DNA of 64,000 nucleotides, from assembly GCA_003280185.1 (NCBI GenBank), contig QCFP01000002.1, positions 1-64,000 on the forward strand. The letters run 5' to 3'. The notes under the pieces are model-generated. The model had not been told where the DNA came from. It was given only the letters and a program-made list of their open reading frames with translations, and searched no databases. A program made the translations under genes and the position numbers. Below, in pieces: positions 35,154 through 44,910 of this stretch (positions are counted from its first letter, which is position 1; every line of letters starts with the position of its first letter). The DNA comes from Prochlorococcus sp. AG-363-L02 (GTDB taxonomy: Bacteria; Cyanobacteriota; Cyanobacteriia; PCC-6307; Cyanobiaceae).

Positions 35154-35175
35154 ACCCTTTTGTAAACATAAGGGT
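35154..35175. repeat. Inverted repeat upstream of the 65-residue gene
   Basis: ACCCTT (35154-35159) and AAGGGT (35170-35175) with a 10-bp spacer lie 31 bp before the start at 35207. A second weak hairpin, ACAGAG/CTCTGT with a short pyrimidine run, lies around 35079-35100 and could end the ATP synthase transcript. Neither is strong; the rest of the 208-bp spacer shows nothing. Confidence 0.3.
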
Positions 35176-35206
35176 CATTTAGTTTTCTTTTCGGGTCATA
35201 TCACAC

Positions 35207-35404
35207 ATGAAGTTAAATACTCATAAACTTCAATTGAATTGGCCAGATGAATTGCCTCCAGAGCATTTGCGGCAGTGGCTGTTAAGGGAATTGAAGAGTC
35301 TTGGGAAACCTTTGCGTTGGGCGATTACCTTAATTAGGCCTTGCGAGTCAGGAAGTTGTCGACTGATAACTGTTGAGGCGGTTGTAATCAAGGGAGAAAA
35401 ATAA
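35207..35404 (+). CDS. Conserved hypothetical protein (65 aa)
   Basis: The product starts MKLNTHKLQLNWPDELPPEH, contains LRQWLLRELKSLGKPLRWAI and ends in a beta-like stretch with ESGSCRLITVEAVVI. It is small, soluble and basic. It lies 13 bp before the DUF3326 gene on the same strand, so the two probably share a transcript. No function is known to me. Confidence 0.7.
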   Translation: MKLNTHKLQLNWPDELPPEHLRQWLLRELKSLGKPLRWAITLIRPCESGSCRLITVEAVVIKGEK

Positions 35405-35417
35405 TTCTGAATGATCC

Positions 35418-36545
35418 ATGAAATTATCTTTTTCGCGAAACAATTTAATTCAGTCAGCTTCCTTGCCAACCCTGTTAGTGATTCCATCAGGCATTGGATG
35501 TTCTTTTGGTGGCTATGCAGGTGATGCAATGCCAATAGCACGCTTATTAGCTGCAGCTGCAGGATGTTTGATAACCCATCCAAACGTAATGAATGGAGGC
35601 TCTCTTTACTGGAATGATCCTCGCATATTTTACGTTGAAGGATATAGCTTGGATCGCTTTACTGCTGGAGAGATACTGTTAGAACCAGTGCGGCAGCAAC
35701 GAATTGGCTTACTTCTAGATGCGGGAATTGAGACAGAGTTACGAGAGAGGCATATGCAGGTAGCAGATGGATGTAAAGCCAGTCTTGGATTAAATATTGG
35801 CCCTGTGGTTATAACTGATACCTCATTGGGGATAACTCTTAGGAAGGGTTCCAGTGGAAGTAGTTGGGGTGATCTGGAGTGCCCAGCGTCACTTCTTAGG
35901 GGTGGTGAGGTTTTGAAGAAGCATGGAGCAACTGCTATTGCTGTGGTGTCTAGATTTCCTGATGACTTTGGCTCTGATGATCTTAAGGATTACCGGGAAG
36001 GACATGGTGTTGACTTATTAGCTGGTGCTGAGGCATTGATAAGTCACCTTCTTGTTCGTCATTTAGGCATACCTTGCGCTCATTCTCCCGCACTTAATTC
36101 ATTGCCTTTAGAGGTTTCAATTGATCCTAGGGTCGCAGGAGAGGAGATTGGACATACTTTTTTATCTTCTGTTCTGGTTGGGTTGAGTCGAGCCCCTGAT
36201 TTAATTCCTGCAAAGGTCTTAGCCGAGGCCTTGCCTCATGCGCATCACTTGTTGTCTGCTAAGGATATTGGTGCGCTGGTCGTTCCTGACGGAGCCTTAG
36301 GAGGAGAAGCTACTCTTGCATGCTTAGAACGAAAAATTCCGGTAATTGCTGTTACGAATCAATCCGTACTTCGTGTGACTAAGGCTGCTCTTGGCTTCGA
36401 GAACGAAGGTAGTGCTTTAGATTCCAATCAAGTTTTAACTGCGGAAAGTTATCTTGAGGCAGCTGGGTTGGTAACTCTTTTAAGGGAAGGGATATCTATA
36501 GAGGCATTACGAAGACCAGTCAAGTCAGTCAGAGAAACTACTTGA
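35418..36545 (+). CDS. DUF3326 domain protein
   Basis: The 375-residue protein matches the cyanobacterial/plant DUF3326 family (LLVIPSGIGCSFGGYAGDAM; MNGGSLYWNDPRIFYVEGYS; IPVIAVTNQSVLRV). Several glycine-rich loops suggest a nucleotide- or cofactor-binding fold, but no catalytic signature is recognised. The start is ATG 35418, 13 bp after the small gene upstream. Confidence 0.85.
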   Translation: MKLSFSRNNLIQSASLPTLLVIPSGIGCSFGGYAGDAMPIARLLAAAAGCLITHPNVMNGGSLYWNDPRIFYVEGYSLDRFTAGEILLEPVRQQRIGLLLDAGIETELRERHMQVADGCKASLGLNIGPVVITDTSLGITLRKGSSGSSWGDLECPASLLRGGEVLKKHGATAIAVVSRFPDDFGSDDLKDYREGHGVDLLAGAEALISHLLVRHLGIPCAHSPALNSLPLEVSIDPRVAGEEIGHTFLSSVLVGLSRAPDLIPAKVLAEALPHAHHLLSAKDIGALVVPDGALGGEATLACLERKIPVIAVTNQSVLRVTKAALGFENEGSALDSNQVLTAESYLEAAGLVTLLREGISIEALRRPVKSVRETT

Positions 36546-36631
36546 TATTTTGGAAGTATTAAAGATTAACTACTTTTGTAAGCTGTATATAAGGAATTTG
36601 CCTTCGCTTGGAAGTTAATAACTTAATAATG

Positions 36632-37771
36632 TCACCTAAGGCAAGCCATTGGATGTCTTGGAGCAACCCCAAGCGCCTTCGCTACGCCTGGATGACAGAT
36701 TGAGCCATTGACCGTGTTTAATCCAGACAGAAGTTCTGGCCTTTCAGTAATTGCTTTCTCGAGACCCCTTCCAGCAATGCCAAGAATGTAGGGGAGCGTA
36801 ACACTTGTCAGTGCTTCGGTAGATGTAAAAGGAACAGCACCTGGCATGTTCCCAACAGCATAGTGCTGAACACCATGAATATTCACAGTGGGTTGAGTAT
36901 GTGTTGTTTCTTTGCTTGTTGAAACGCATCCACCTTGGTCAATTGCAACATCGACTATTACCGAATTGGACTTCATTTGCTGAACCATTTCTTCTGTGAT
37001 TAATGTTGGTGCTCGACCTCCGGGCGTAAGCACTGCTCCAATCAATAGATCAACTGTAGGAACAATTCTTTCAAGAAGCCCTCTACTGCTGACCAAACTG
37101 ACAAGCCTTCCTTTTCTGTTTGTTTCAAGTTTACGAAGTCTCTCTGGCGATCGGTCTAGCAGAATTACTTCGGCATCCATTGCAGCTGCAACCCTTGCAG
37201 CATTCCACCCAACAGTGCCAGCTCCTAGCACGGCAACTTTCGCGGGACTAACACCTGTGCACCCACCAATTAGAACCCCTCTACCCCCTTTTGGACGTTC
37301 AAGAAGGTTCGCACCTGTCTGGGCAGCTAATCGGCCAGCTATTTCACTCATAGGTGCTAATAGTGGCAAAAAGCCAGTTTGCATTTGTACTGTTTCGTAG
37401 CCAATCCCAGTTGCTTTAGATTTCAGCAGTGCTTCGCCAACTTTCGGATAGGCGGCTAGGTGCAAATAGGTGAAAAGGACCATGTCTTCCCGTAGAAAAC
37501 AGAATTCTTCTTTTTGGGGCTCTTTAACCTTCACAACAAGATGTGTGGACCAAGCCTCTTCCTTGCTCACGATTTGTGCGCCTGCCTGGGCAAAGTAATC
37601 ATCTGAGATCCCTGCGCCTTCGCCTGCACCAGCTTGAACTCGTACCTCTAATCCTTGTGTAACAAGCTCTTTTACTCCGTCTGGAGTTAAAGCAACACGG
37701 AGTTCATCAGCTTTGATTTCTTTTGGAATCCCAATGGTGGCCATTGGTTTAGAGAGAACGGAAGATCCCAT
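36632..37771 (-). CDS. ald: Alanine dehydrogenase
   Basis: The enzyme interconverts L-alanine and pyruvate plus ammonia with NAD. Motifs are IGIPKEIKADELRVALTPDG, the substrate-binding KVKEPQ and the Rossmann motif VAVLGAGTVGWNAARVA. The frame gives 379 residues from ATG 37771; an internal ATG (MATIGIPKEIK, 10 codons later) may be the true start because the family usually begins there. Confidence 0.95.
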   Translation of the reverse strand: MGSSVLSKPMATIGIPKEIKADELRVALTPDGVKELVTQGLEVRVQAGAGEGAGISDDYFAQAGAQIVSKEEAWSTHLVVKVKEPQKEEFCFLREDMVLFTYLHLAAYPKVGEALLKSKATGIGYETVQMQTGFLPLLAPMSEIAGRLAAQTGANLLERPKGGRGVLIGGCTGVSPAKVAVLGAGTVGWNAARVAAAMDAEVILLDRSPERLRKLETNRKGRLVSLVSSRGLLERIVPTVDLLIGAVLTPGGRAPTLITEEMVQQMKSNSVIVDVAIDQGGCVSTSKETTHTQPTVNIHGVQHYAVGNMPGAVPFTSTEALTSVTLPYILGIAGRGLEKAITERPELLSGLNTVNGSICHPGVAKALGVAPRHPMACLR

Positions 37772-37831
37772 GAGCTATAACTGCTTTTTTATAGGTTGGC
37801 TAAACAAAAACAGACTGACCAGATATTGGCA

Positions 37832-39526
37832 TTATGAGGCTGCTATAGGTATTCTCCAACCTGTACCAAAGGCTTGAGGACTAATCTTTAAGACTGGCGG
37901 AGCTTGTCTCCGCTTAAATTCACCTTTTTTCAAAAGCATACTTATTTTCTTGATTAGTTCTGGATCGTATCCCTTGGTTATTAATGCTTTTGTGGTAAGT
38001 CGTTCTTCTATAAAGCCTCTAAGAATTGGGTCCAGAATCGAATAAGCAGGTAGAGAGTCGCTGTCTAGTTGATTCTCACGTAATTCTGCACTTGGCAATT
38101 TCTCAAGTATTTTTTTCCCAATCACATCGCCTTTAACGTGCAGTCCAATGTTTTTACGAAAGTTTTCGGTTGATTGGTTATCGAGCCAATGGCAAAGTTC
38201 AAAGACATTTGTTTTATAGAGATCTCCTATCACAGCCAATCCTCCATTCATGTCTCCATAGAGAGTGCAGTAACCAACGGCTAGTTCAGATTTATTGCCT
38301 GTGGAGAGTAAAAGCTGACTGTTTTGGTTCGCTACTGCCATGAGGAGAGTACCGCGTATACGTGATTGCAAGTTTTCAGCAGTTACACCTTTTGGAGATT
38401 CCCCAAGGGATTTCTTTAAGGAAGTGTCAAAGCATTCCATTAGTTGAGTTATTGGGATCGTTTTCGTTGAAATTTCTAATCGTTCTGCAAGTTCCTTTGA
38501 GTCAGTAATTGATCCTTGCGAGCTCCAAGGGGAAGGCATTAGCAGTGCAGTTACATTTTCTGCTCCTAACGCAGCAGAAGCAATAACGGCTACTAAAGCA
38601 GAGTCAATACCTCCACTAAGGCCTAATAGAGCTTTCTTGAAACCACACTTTTTAGCATAGTCACGTACACCTAGAACCAGTGCATGTAAGACATCTTCCA
38701 TGTAATTTTTATCCATTTCATTTTTTAGTGCTTGGATGTGGTTTGTATCCCAAATCTCTAAACTCTCACGATAGCTTGGTAGCTGTAGAACCATCCCTTT
38801 CGGATGTTTCAGGACAAAGCTTGCACCATCAAAAATCAGTTCATCATTAGCACCTACTTGATTTAAATAGATCACGGGACAATTAAGTCTTTGGCTGGCT
38901 TTATTCGCAATGTCTACTCTTAATTGTTGTTTTGAGGTGTTGAATGGTGATGCAGAGAGGTTTATTAATAAATTGATTTTTTCATTAATGAGTTTTTTGA
39001 TTGGGTCAGGACCGCTTATGCGTTGTGCTTGCAGCTCTTCTTCGACCCAAAGGTCTTCGCAGATAGTTATTCCAATTTTCCAGGTTTTGCCATTTTTTTT
39101 GAAATGAATCATTCCTGGAGAGTTTGCAGCTCGAAAATAACGCGTTTCGTCGAAGACGTCGTAGCTTGGAAGAAGTTGTTTGCGCGCTACGACTCTCCAT
39201 GTTTCAGCATTGATTAGGACTATTGAATTAAATAATTTTGGGATTCTTTGATCAGATATACCTTCAGCGATTCCAACTAAAATACTTATTTTGGGAACTT
39301 TAGTCGCAATGATTTCACAAAGGGATTGGAGAATTCTTTCTTGGAGCTTTATATATTGTTCATTTAGAAGCAAGTCTTTCGGGGGATATCCCCAAAGCGA
39401 TAATTCAGGAGTAACTAGTAGGTCTGCAGAGTAAGAACCAGCTTCTATGCATGCAGCTTCGATAAGTGCAGCGTTTCCCAGGAGGTCTCCAACTAAGGGA
39501 TTAAGTTGAGCAAGGGCTACACGCAT
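37832..39526 (-). CDS. nadE: Glutamine-hydrolysing NAD+ synthetase
   Basis: An N-terminal nitrilase-type glutaminase domain (MRVALAQLNPLVGDLLGNAA; Cys in GITICEDLWVEE) is fused to a C-terminal NAD synthase with the PP-loop LLGLSGGIDSALVAVIAS and TGNKSELAVGYCTLYGDMNG. It amidates nicotinate adenine dinucleotide to NAD. The 564-residue length is normal. It shares one base with the nadD stop, so two consecutive NAD-pathway steps are coupled. Confidence 0.96.
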   Translation of the reverse strand: MRVALAQLNPLVGDLLGNAALIEAACIEAGSYSADLLVTPELSLWGYPPKDLLLNEQYIKLQERILQSLCEIIATKVPKISILVGIAEGISDQRIPKLFNSIVLINAETWRVVARKQLLPSYDVFDETRYFRAANSPGMIHFKKNGKTWKIGITICEDLWVEEELQAQRISGPDPIKKLINEKINLLINLSASPFNTSKQQLRVDIANKASQRLNCPVIYLNQVGANDELIFDGASFVLKHPKGMVLQLPSYRESLEIWDTNHIQALKNEMDKNYMEDVLHALVLGVRDYAKKCGFKKALLGLSGGIDSALVAVIASAALGAENVTALLMPSPWSSQGSITDSKELAERLEISTKTIPITQLMECFDTSLKKSLGESPKGVTAENLQSRIRGTLLMAVANQNSQLLLSTGNKSELAVGYCTLYGDMNGGLAVIGDLYKTNVFELCHWLDNQSTENFRKNIGLHVKGDVIGKKILEKLPSAELRENQLDSDSLPAYSILDPILRGFIEERLTTKALITKGYDPELIKKISMLLKKGEFKRRQAPPVLKISPQAFGTGWRIPIAAS

Positions 39527-40116
39527 TATTTTTTTGCACTTAAGCCGTAGAGATTTTGTTCAAACAACATTGGCAAAATTTCCCTCGGGATGTCATTTGG
39601 GGATGTATTATTTCGAACTTTTGAACTCGCGGCACCTGGAATCTTAAGAGGCAATAATTCGATATGACCACCTAGAGACTTCAAAGTCTCTATTGCCAAG
39701 GGATCCATTGGCCACCCTTCACGAGGTGCAATTCCTATTCGAGCTTTCTGAAGAATGTCTTTTGCTTGAACCCAGGTAGGAATTTGACTAGTAAGATCAC
39801 TCCCAATTACAAATATCAAATCTTTAGTAGGCCATAATTCTTTTGCGCGTTCCAAGGTAGTAATAGTCCAAGGGCTACTCAGTTCTTGCATTAGCTCCAA
39901 GTGAGGGTTGGAGATGGTTTTCACTAGAGCGTCTAACATTTCCCGGCGTTTCAGGATTGGTGCTCCGTGTTGCTTAATTGGGTTGTCACTGGCCCAAGTC
40001 TTAACTTTTGGGAAAAGAGTTAGCAATCCCTTCAATAGAGCTTGGTGTCCATAGGTTGGAGGATCTGCGCTTGTTCCAAACAGAGCAATTTCGTTTTCTT
40101 TTTTCTCCCTTTTCAT
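39526..40116 (-). CDS. nadD: Nicotinate-nucleotide adenylyltransferase
   Basis: NadD adenylylates nicotinate mononucleotide, the step before NadE. The nucleotidyltransferase motif ALFGTSADPPTYGHQALL and the later SSKVRN are visible. The start is ATG 40116, whose ATGA overlaps the GTPase stop; the longer upstream frame is a shadow of that gene. It has 196 residues. Confidence 0.93.
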   Translation of the reverse strand: MKREKKENEIALFGTSADPPTYGHQALLKGLLTLFPKVKTWASDNPIKQHGAPILKRREMLDALVKTISNPHLELMQELSSPWTITTLERAKELWPTKDLIFVIGSDLTSQIPTWVQAKDILQKARIGIAPREGWPMDPLAIETLKSLGGHIELLPLKIPGAASSKVRNNTSPNDIPREILPMLFEQNLYGLSAKK

Positions 40117-41435
40117 GGTAAAAAAGCTTTCAGATAGTGACGTTCGTTTTGTGAAGCAATAGGCCATTCGCCTAACCAGTTCTTTGCTTGTGGATCGCTG
40201 TTTGCTAAATACTTGAGCATTGTTGTTGGAATTGCCATTCGTCGATTACTTCCTCTCATAAGTTCTGTTGCTGCCATTCGACCGGTCAACTTGGTTGTGT
40301 GAACAGCGATAACAGCCTGGACAATTGCTACAGGTGCAGCGGGTGCAAGTGTTAACCCTCCCGAGAATGGGGCGGCGATGAGAAGCAGTTGCCTCAAACT
40401 GCTTAAAGCTAGTTGGATACCTAACTGGGCGCTGCCTAGGAGGATGCTATGACCAGATAGTCTTGTGAGCATTCGTCTTGCAGCAGGACCTCCCATCTGT
40501 ATCCCATATATTTTGCAGAGCTGCATCACTAGAGCCGTATCAAAGGCTATACCTGCTGCCAAATCAAATAGTAATAGTGGATTGGCTGCTATTCCCGATG
40601 CCTTTATCGCAGCAAAGCGGCCTATAAGACCTTGAGCTGCTGTTTTATTTTGCTTAAGTCTCACTTGTTTAAGTTGGTTTTGGAAATGGTCGGCCAGTCG
40701 AAGTGTATTTAAGGCAAGAAGCAGTTCCCCCTGTTGCGCAAGTATCTGAATGAGATACTTGCGCAGTCCCTCTACTTTTGGCTTACATCTATGACTTCTG
40801 ACTTTCTGATTATTTATAAGGTGAACCTCACGTGGTGCAGCTGAAACTGCTTCTATTTGGATTTGTTGAGCTGCTTTTGGTAGTCGGTTTCGAATACTTT
40901 TAATAAGCTCATTTTTTTCTTTAGGTGTCCATTGGTCGCATCGATTTAAAACAACAACAATTGGTTTTCCACTTCGGAGTAGTGCCTGGAGAGCATTGAG
41001 TTCGACATGGTTAATGTCTCCATCTAACACAAGAAGGATTAGATCAGATTGCAGAGCGATGCGAGCAGCAAGGCGACCTCGTCCTGCTGCTGAGATCTCA
41101 TCTATGCCGGGCGTATCTAGGAGCTCAACAGTTTTAAGTTGATTGATATTCATCTCCCATTGGATAGTTTGGATTTGACGAGTACACCCATGAGCAACAT
41201 CCGTTGCGAATATTTCTTCGCTTAGTAGAGCATTTAGAAGACTTGATTTTCCAACACCTACTCGTCCAAAGACAGATATTCTTAAGCGTCTCTCATTAAG
41301 TCGGTGTATGTGTTTATCGAGATTGATGAGCTCTCCTTTTAGAAGGCTTTTTTCTCGGTAACTGATCTGTAAATTTTCTCTCCATTTGGATAACAATTGA
41401 TGGCAGTTTAGAGCTGTTGGTTGGAATTCTTTCAT
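40113..41435 (-). CDS. Era-like GTPase with hydrophobic C-terminal (DUF697-like) region
   Basis: The roughly 440-residue protein has a GTPase domain at about residues 55-225: G1 FGRVGVGKSSLLNALL, G3 DTPGIDEI and G4 VLNRCDQW. The C-terminal half has hydrophobic Ala/Leu-rich segments, suggesting membrane association. The start is ATG 41435, overlapping the upstream stop (ATGA). It forms a tight run with the CNNM protein, nadD and nadE; the function is unknown. Confidence 0.85.
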   Translation of the reverse strand: MKEFQPTALNCHQLLSKWRENLQISYREKSLLKGELINLDKHIHRLNERRLRISVFGRVGVGKSSLLNALLSEEIFATDVAHGCTRQIQTIQWEMNINQLKTVELLDTPGIDEISAAGRGRLAARIALQSDLILLVLDGDINHVELNALQALLRSGKPIVVVLNRCDQWTPKEKNELIKSIRNRLPKAAQQIQIEAVSAAPREVHLINNQKVRSHRCKPKVEGLRKYLIQILAQQGELLLALNTLRLADHFQNQLKQVRLKQNKTAAQGLIGRFAAIKASGIAANPLLLFDLAAGIAFDTALVMQLCKIYGIQMGGPAARRMLTRLSGHSILLGSAQLGIQLALSSLRQLLLIAAPFSGGLTLAPAAPVAIVQAVIAVHTTKLTGRMAATELMRGSNRRMAIPTTMLKYLANSDPQAKNWLGEWPIASQNERHYLKAFLP

Positions 41436-42430
41436 GGATTTGATTTTCTCCACCAACCAGCTAGCACTGCTAGTACAGCGTCGGCTCGAATTAAACCAAC
41501 AAATCCACCAAATTCATCTACAACTACTCTGACACCACCTTTATCGGTCCTAAAACCTTCAAGAAGCCTATCGGCACGGATCATTTCTGGTACAAATTCA
41601 ACGCTGTGACTAAGTTCGACAGGTGTCATGTTGCCTCGACCTTCAAGCAAAGCTTTTAGGAGACATTCTCGATTTGCCATCCCTAGAACTTTGTCAACTT
41701 CTTCTCCCAAGACCACCCACCACCGGGCATCGTTATTCAAGAGAGTACTCCGAAGGGAGGATAGGCTTGCAGAACCATCAAGGGTTGGTGCTGCAACTCT
41801 TGGGGTCATCAGGTCTCGAGCAGTGATGTCGTTGAGCTGAAAGACTTTGGAAATCATGGCGGCTTCATCTGCTTCTATTTGTCCTTTTTGAGATCCAAGT
41901 CTTGCTAGTTGACGGATTTCTTCTTCGTCAGTACTTAATTCGTTTTCCGCTCTTATTGCAGGCATTATTCTTTCTAAAAGCAATAAAAGTGGACGCATTA
42001 TTAATCCCAGAAAATCTAAAATAGGTGCGCTTGCTAATGACACTTGCAGTGCAAGCCGGCTTCCAAGGGCTTTCGGCAATATTTCCCCGAATAGTATTAC
42101 CAAAATCGTGAGGCTTATTGAGAAAAGTGGTAAGGCAACGCCGCTTATTTGTCTTGTCTCAAAAATAACCGCTGCATAGCCTCCGAGCATGAGGCTGCCA
42201 AAAATATTAAACCCGTTGTTTGCAATTACTAAAATCGTAAGAGTGCGACCCAACCTTTGGCGTAATTTTGCAAGTTTTCTAGACCCTTTTAATGCATTAG
42301 GCCGTGCGGCAAGCTCATGCACTCTAAAAGGGTTAACAGTAAGTAGGGCTGCTTCTACTCCTGAACATAGCGCGGAGCCGGTGAGCACGATGATCACAAG
42401 CAGGGCTAGTACAAATAAGTCGGAGCTCAT
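41432..42430 (-). CDS. CNNM/DUF21 membrane protein with CBS domains (HlyC/CorC family)
   Basis: The 332-residue protein has four hydrophobic segments in the DUF21 region (residues 1-145; ILFGEILPKALGSRLALQ is the family hallmark), then a CBS pair (ITARDLMTPRVAAPTLDGSA; VDEFGGFVGLIRADAVLAVL). Family members are linked to magnesium or other divalent-ion export. It heads the leftward chain with the GTPase, nadD and nadE. Confidence 0.88.
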   Translation of the reverse strand: MSSDLFVLALLVIIVLTGSALCSGVEAALLTVNPFRVHELAARPNALKGSRKLAKLRQRLGRTLTILVIANNGFNIFGSLMLGGYAAVIFETRQISGVALPLFSISLTILVILFGEILPKALGSRLALQVSLASAPILDFLGLIMRPLLLLLERIMPAIRAENELSTDEEEIRQLARLGSQKGQIEADEAAMISKVFQLNDITARDLMTPRVAAPTLDGSASLSSLRSTLLNNDARWWVVLGEEVDKVLGMANRECLLKALLEGRGNMTPVELSHSVEFVPEMIRADRLLEGFRTDKGGVRVVVDEFGGFVGLIRADAVLAVLAGWWRKSNP

Positions 42431-42761
42431 GCTTTAGGTGTGAGTTGAAAGGCAAGCATCCTGATGAATTTTCCCATTAGTTCTGCATTTCTGCATTGTG
42501 GTAGAAATGACTCAGGACAGAGGCGAAAAATTAGAGGTTAAGCCTGAAAGGGAAACGTAGTGTTTTGAGTAGACCTTTTGCTTTGAATAAAGCAAGTTGC
42601 AGTTTTCTCGGCAAGTTCCGATATCCCTACGAAGGTTATATCGCATTTAGGGAATGGAGTTTAGTCTTGTCCTAGATGCGCTATTAAGGATGTGGTTTAT
42701 GGAGTTTGTTTCTTAAGTCTTTTTCTATTCGGATGTGTCTCATTTGCTTTAACCCTCAGCT
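42431..42761. other. Divergent spacer before pepP
   Basis: This 331-bp spacer holds the promoters of the divergent CNNM and pepP genes. A 36-codon frame (TTG 42565 to TAG 42675) encodes SRPFALNKASCSFLGKFRYP and then YEGYIAFREWSLVLS, which looks protein-like, but the start is weak and no family is recognised. Nothing else is supported. Confidence 0.35.
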
Positions 42762-44084
42762 GTGATGGATTTGACTACTTTTAACAAACGGCGTGAACGC
42801 TTTTTAGCTCAATTGGGAGATGTGGCGGCAATTATTCCTGCTGCATCGTTGGTGACCCATCATGCAGATTGTGAGCATCGTTTTAGGCAAGATAGTGATT
42901 TTTGGTATCTCACGGGCTTTGATGAGCCTGATGCTATAGCTCTACTTTTGCCCTTTAGGCCACTAGGGGAGAGATTTATTCTCTTTGTTCACCCTAAGGA
43001 TCCATCCTTAGAGGTATGGCAAGGTTCGCGATGCGGAATAAAAGATGCAGTTAAATATTTTGGGGCAGATCTTGCGCATCCTTTAGACGAGTTTTCGCAG
43101 CGTTTAGGCGATTATCTTGTTGGAGCTGAATCCATTGCATTTCGAGTAGGAAAGCATTCCAAAGTTGAGGAGATTGTTTTGGGAGTTTGGTCTGCTCAAC
43201 TTGACATGGCATCCAGAAGGGGTTTGGCGCCTTATTCGCTTATTGCACCGTGCCCTTTCATACATCAATTACGTTTGAGAAAGGATCCAGAAGAGTTAGA
43301 GAGAATGAGAGAGGCGGCTCGAATATCTGTTGAAGCTCACGAATTGGCAAGAAAAGTAGCTAGACCTGGGATGAATGAGCGAGAGCTACAAGCTGTTATT
43401 GAAAAACACTTTTTAGAAAAAGGTGCCAGAGGCCCTGCATATGGATCAATTGTTGCGACTGGAGATAATGCATGCATTTTGCATTACACGGCTAATAACG
43501 CACCTTTGAGAGATGGAGACTTGTTATTGATAGATGCTGGCTGCTCTTTGGAGGATTATTACAACGCTGATATCACAAGGACATTCCCTGTTAACGGTAA
43601 ATTCAACTCTGAGCAGCGAGCTTTATATGAAATTGTTTTTGCGGCACAGCAAGCTGCTATTGAGACTATTTGCCCTGGTCAAAATGCAGAAGGAGTTCAC
43701 CAAGCTGCTCTAAAGGTTTTAGTTGAGGGGCTTTTAGAGATTGGCCTTCTGGTTGGGAGTGTGGATGAAGTTATTGAGAAAGGGTTGTATCGACATTTTT
43801 ATATGCACCGTACAGGGCACTGGTTGGGATTAGACGTTCATGACGTAGGTGCATATCGTTTAGGAGAATATCCTGTAGATCTTCAGTCGGGTATGGTTTT
43901 AACAGTTGAACCAGGCCTTTATATTAGTGAGCGTCTTCCAGTGCCAGAGGGGCAACCAGAAATAGATGACTGTTGGAAAGGAATTGGAATAAGAATAGAA
44001 GATGATGTGCTTGTTACAGATGATGGGTCTGAAGTTTTTACTGAGAGCGCTGTTTCTAAGGTCGAGGATGTAGAGAGATGCTAA
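42762..44084 (+). CDS. pepP: Xaa-Pro aminopeptidase (M24B)
   Basis: PepP removes N-terminal residues preceding proline. The pita-bread fold metal ligands are visible: Asp in DAGCSLEDYYNADITRTFPV, His in HRTGHWLGLDVHDVG, and Glu in TVEPGLYI and RIEDDVLV. The 440-residue protein has the N-terminal creatinase-like domain (HRFRQDSDFWYLTGFDEPDA). It starts at ATG 42762 and is convergent with the HAD hydrolase gene. Confidence 0.95.
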   Translation: MMDLTTFNKRRERFLAQLGDVAAIIPAASLVTHHADCEHRFRQDSDFWYLTGFDEPDAIALLLPFRPLGERFILFVHPKDPSLEVWQGSRCGIKDAVKYFGADLAHPLDEFSQRLGDYLVGAESIAFRVGKHSKVEEIVLGVWSAQLDMASRRGLAPYSLIAPCPFIHQLRLRKDPEELERMREAARISVEAHELARKVARPGMNERELQAVIEKHFLEKGARGPAYGSIVATGDNACILHYTANNAPLRDGDLLLIDAGCSLEDYYNADITRTFPVNGKFNSEQRALYEIVFAAQQAAIETICPGQNAEGVHQAALKVLVEGLLEIGLLVGSVDEVIEKGLYRHFYMHRTGHWLGLDVHDVGAYRLGEYPVDLQSGMVLTVEPGLYISERLPVPEGQPEIDDCWKGIGIRIEDDVLVTDDGSEVFTESAVSKVEDVERC

Positions 44085-44121
44085 TTTTTTTGAAAGCTAA
44101 ATTTTTATTTTAGGCATAGTT

Positions 44122-44910
44122 TTAGCTAATAAACTCTGAATATTGAATTAGATCTTCGGTACAGCTTAGGATTATGTCTGTGCCAGCACATTTTAGTTGC
44201 CTTTCATAAGCTTTTCTTTCTTCTTTTTTGCTTTCCCCATGAAGATGTGGTGGTGCGACAGCAAGGCTTTTAAATAGTTGATTAGGCATTCGCTTCTGAG
44301 CATTTTTAACTGTTAAAACATCAGCAACGGTATCTCCTAAATAAGCAATAACTGGAGCTTCTTTGCCTAATTCTTGCTTTAAAAGTGACTGGGCTATCCT
44401 TAATAATCCAGTTGGATCAGGTTTGCTTGGGGCGTCTTCCATGGCAATTAAAGGAGGGTCTTTGAGCCCAAGTCGATCTTCCAAAATAAACTTTGCAGAT
44501 GGCCTTTCAGCCCCGCTTAGGAATCCCCATGAAAATCCTTTTTGAGTTAGAGAATTAAAAAAATTATTTTTTATCAATAGTGGTTCGTTACATATATAGC
44601 CTTTCCAATCCTTGCTGTTTCCATCCGGGTCGCCACCGAAGTAGAAATTGCTAAACACCCTTACAAGTTCAGATTGAATTGGTAATTCTTTATCTAAAGC
44701 CTCTTTCTTTTTATGCCGTTTTATTAATTCCATGCTTGCATCCCAGTCATTATTCCAAGTCCCCTCTGCTTTTAAAACATCGATTTCGTTAGTTGTGGGC
44801 TTATATCCAACAAAGTGATAAACCGTTTCCTTTATTGCTAGCCGATAGCTTCTGGATACATCACGTATCACGCCATCGATGTCAAATAGCAGTATGCCTT
44901 TAGGGTCCAG
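44122..44910 (-). CDS. HAD-superfamily (subfamily IA, TIGR01548-like) hydrolase with non-canonical start
   Basis: The HAD motif I DIDGVIRD is encoded at 44860-44883, but the first canonical start codon (GTG 44871) lies inside that motif and would delete the nucleophilic Asp. Reading upstream the frame stays open to a TAA at 44935-44937 with no ATG, GTG or TTG. The most plausible start is a CTG (44910), giving LDPKGILLFDIDG; CTG 44892 or ATA 44895 are alternatives. Motif IV region GDTVADVLTVKNA and SGAERPSAKFILE support the family. Substrate unknown. The boundary given assumes CTG 44910. Confidence 0.75.
   Translation of the reverse strand: MDPKGILLFDIDGVIRDVSRSYRLAIKETVYHFVGYKPTTNEIDVLKAEGTWNNDWDASMELIKRHKKKEALDKELPIQSELVRVFSNFYFGGDPDGNSKDWKGYICNEPLLIKNNFFNSLTQKGFSWGFLSGAERPSAKFILEDRLGLKDPPLIAMEDAPSKPDPTGLLRIAQSLLKQELGKEAPVIAYLGDTVADVLTVKNAQKRMPNQLFKSLAVAPPHLHGESKKEERKAYERQLKCAGTDIILSCTEDLIQYSEFIS

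Noticed and set aside
36996..37400. A 134-codon frame opposite alanine dehydrogenase
   Set aside because: It is an antisense shadow; the opposite strand encodes the conserved Rossmann region.
42565..42675. 36-codon frame before pepP with protein-like sequence
   Set aside because: Only a TTG start with poor context and no recognisable family; kept as a note in the spacer entry rather than called a gene.
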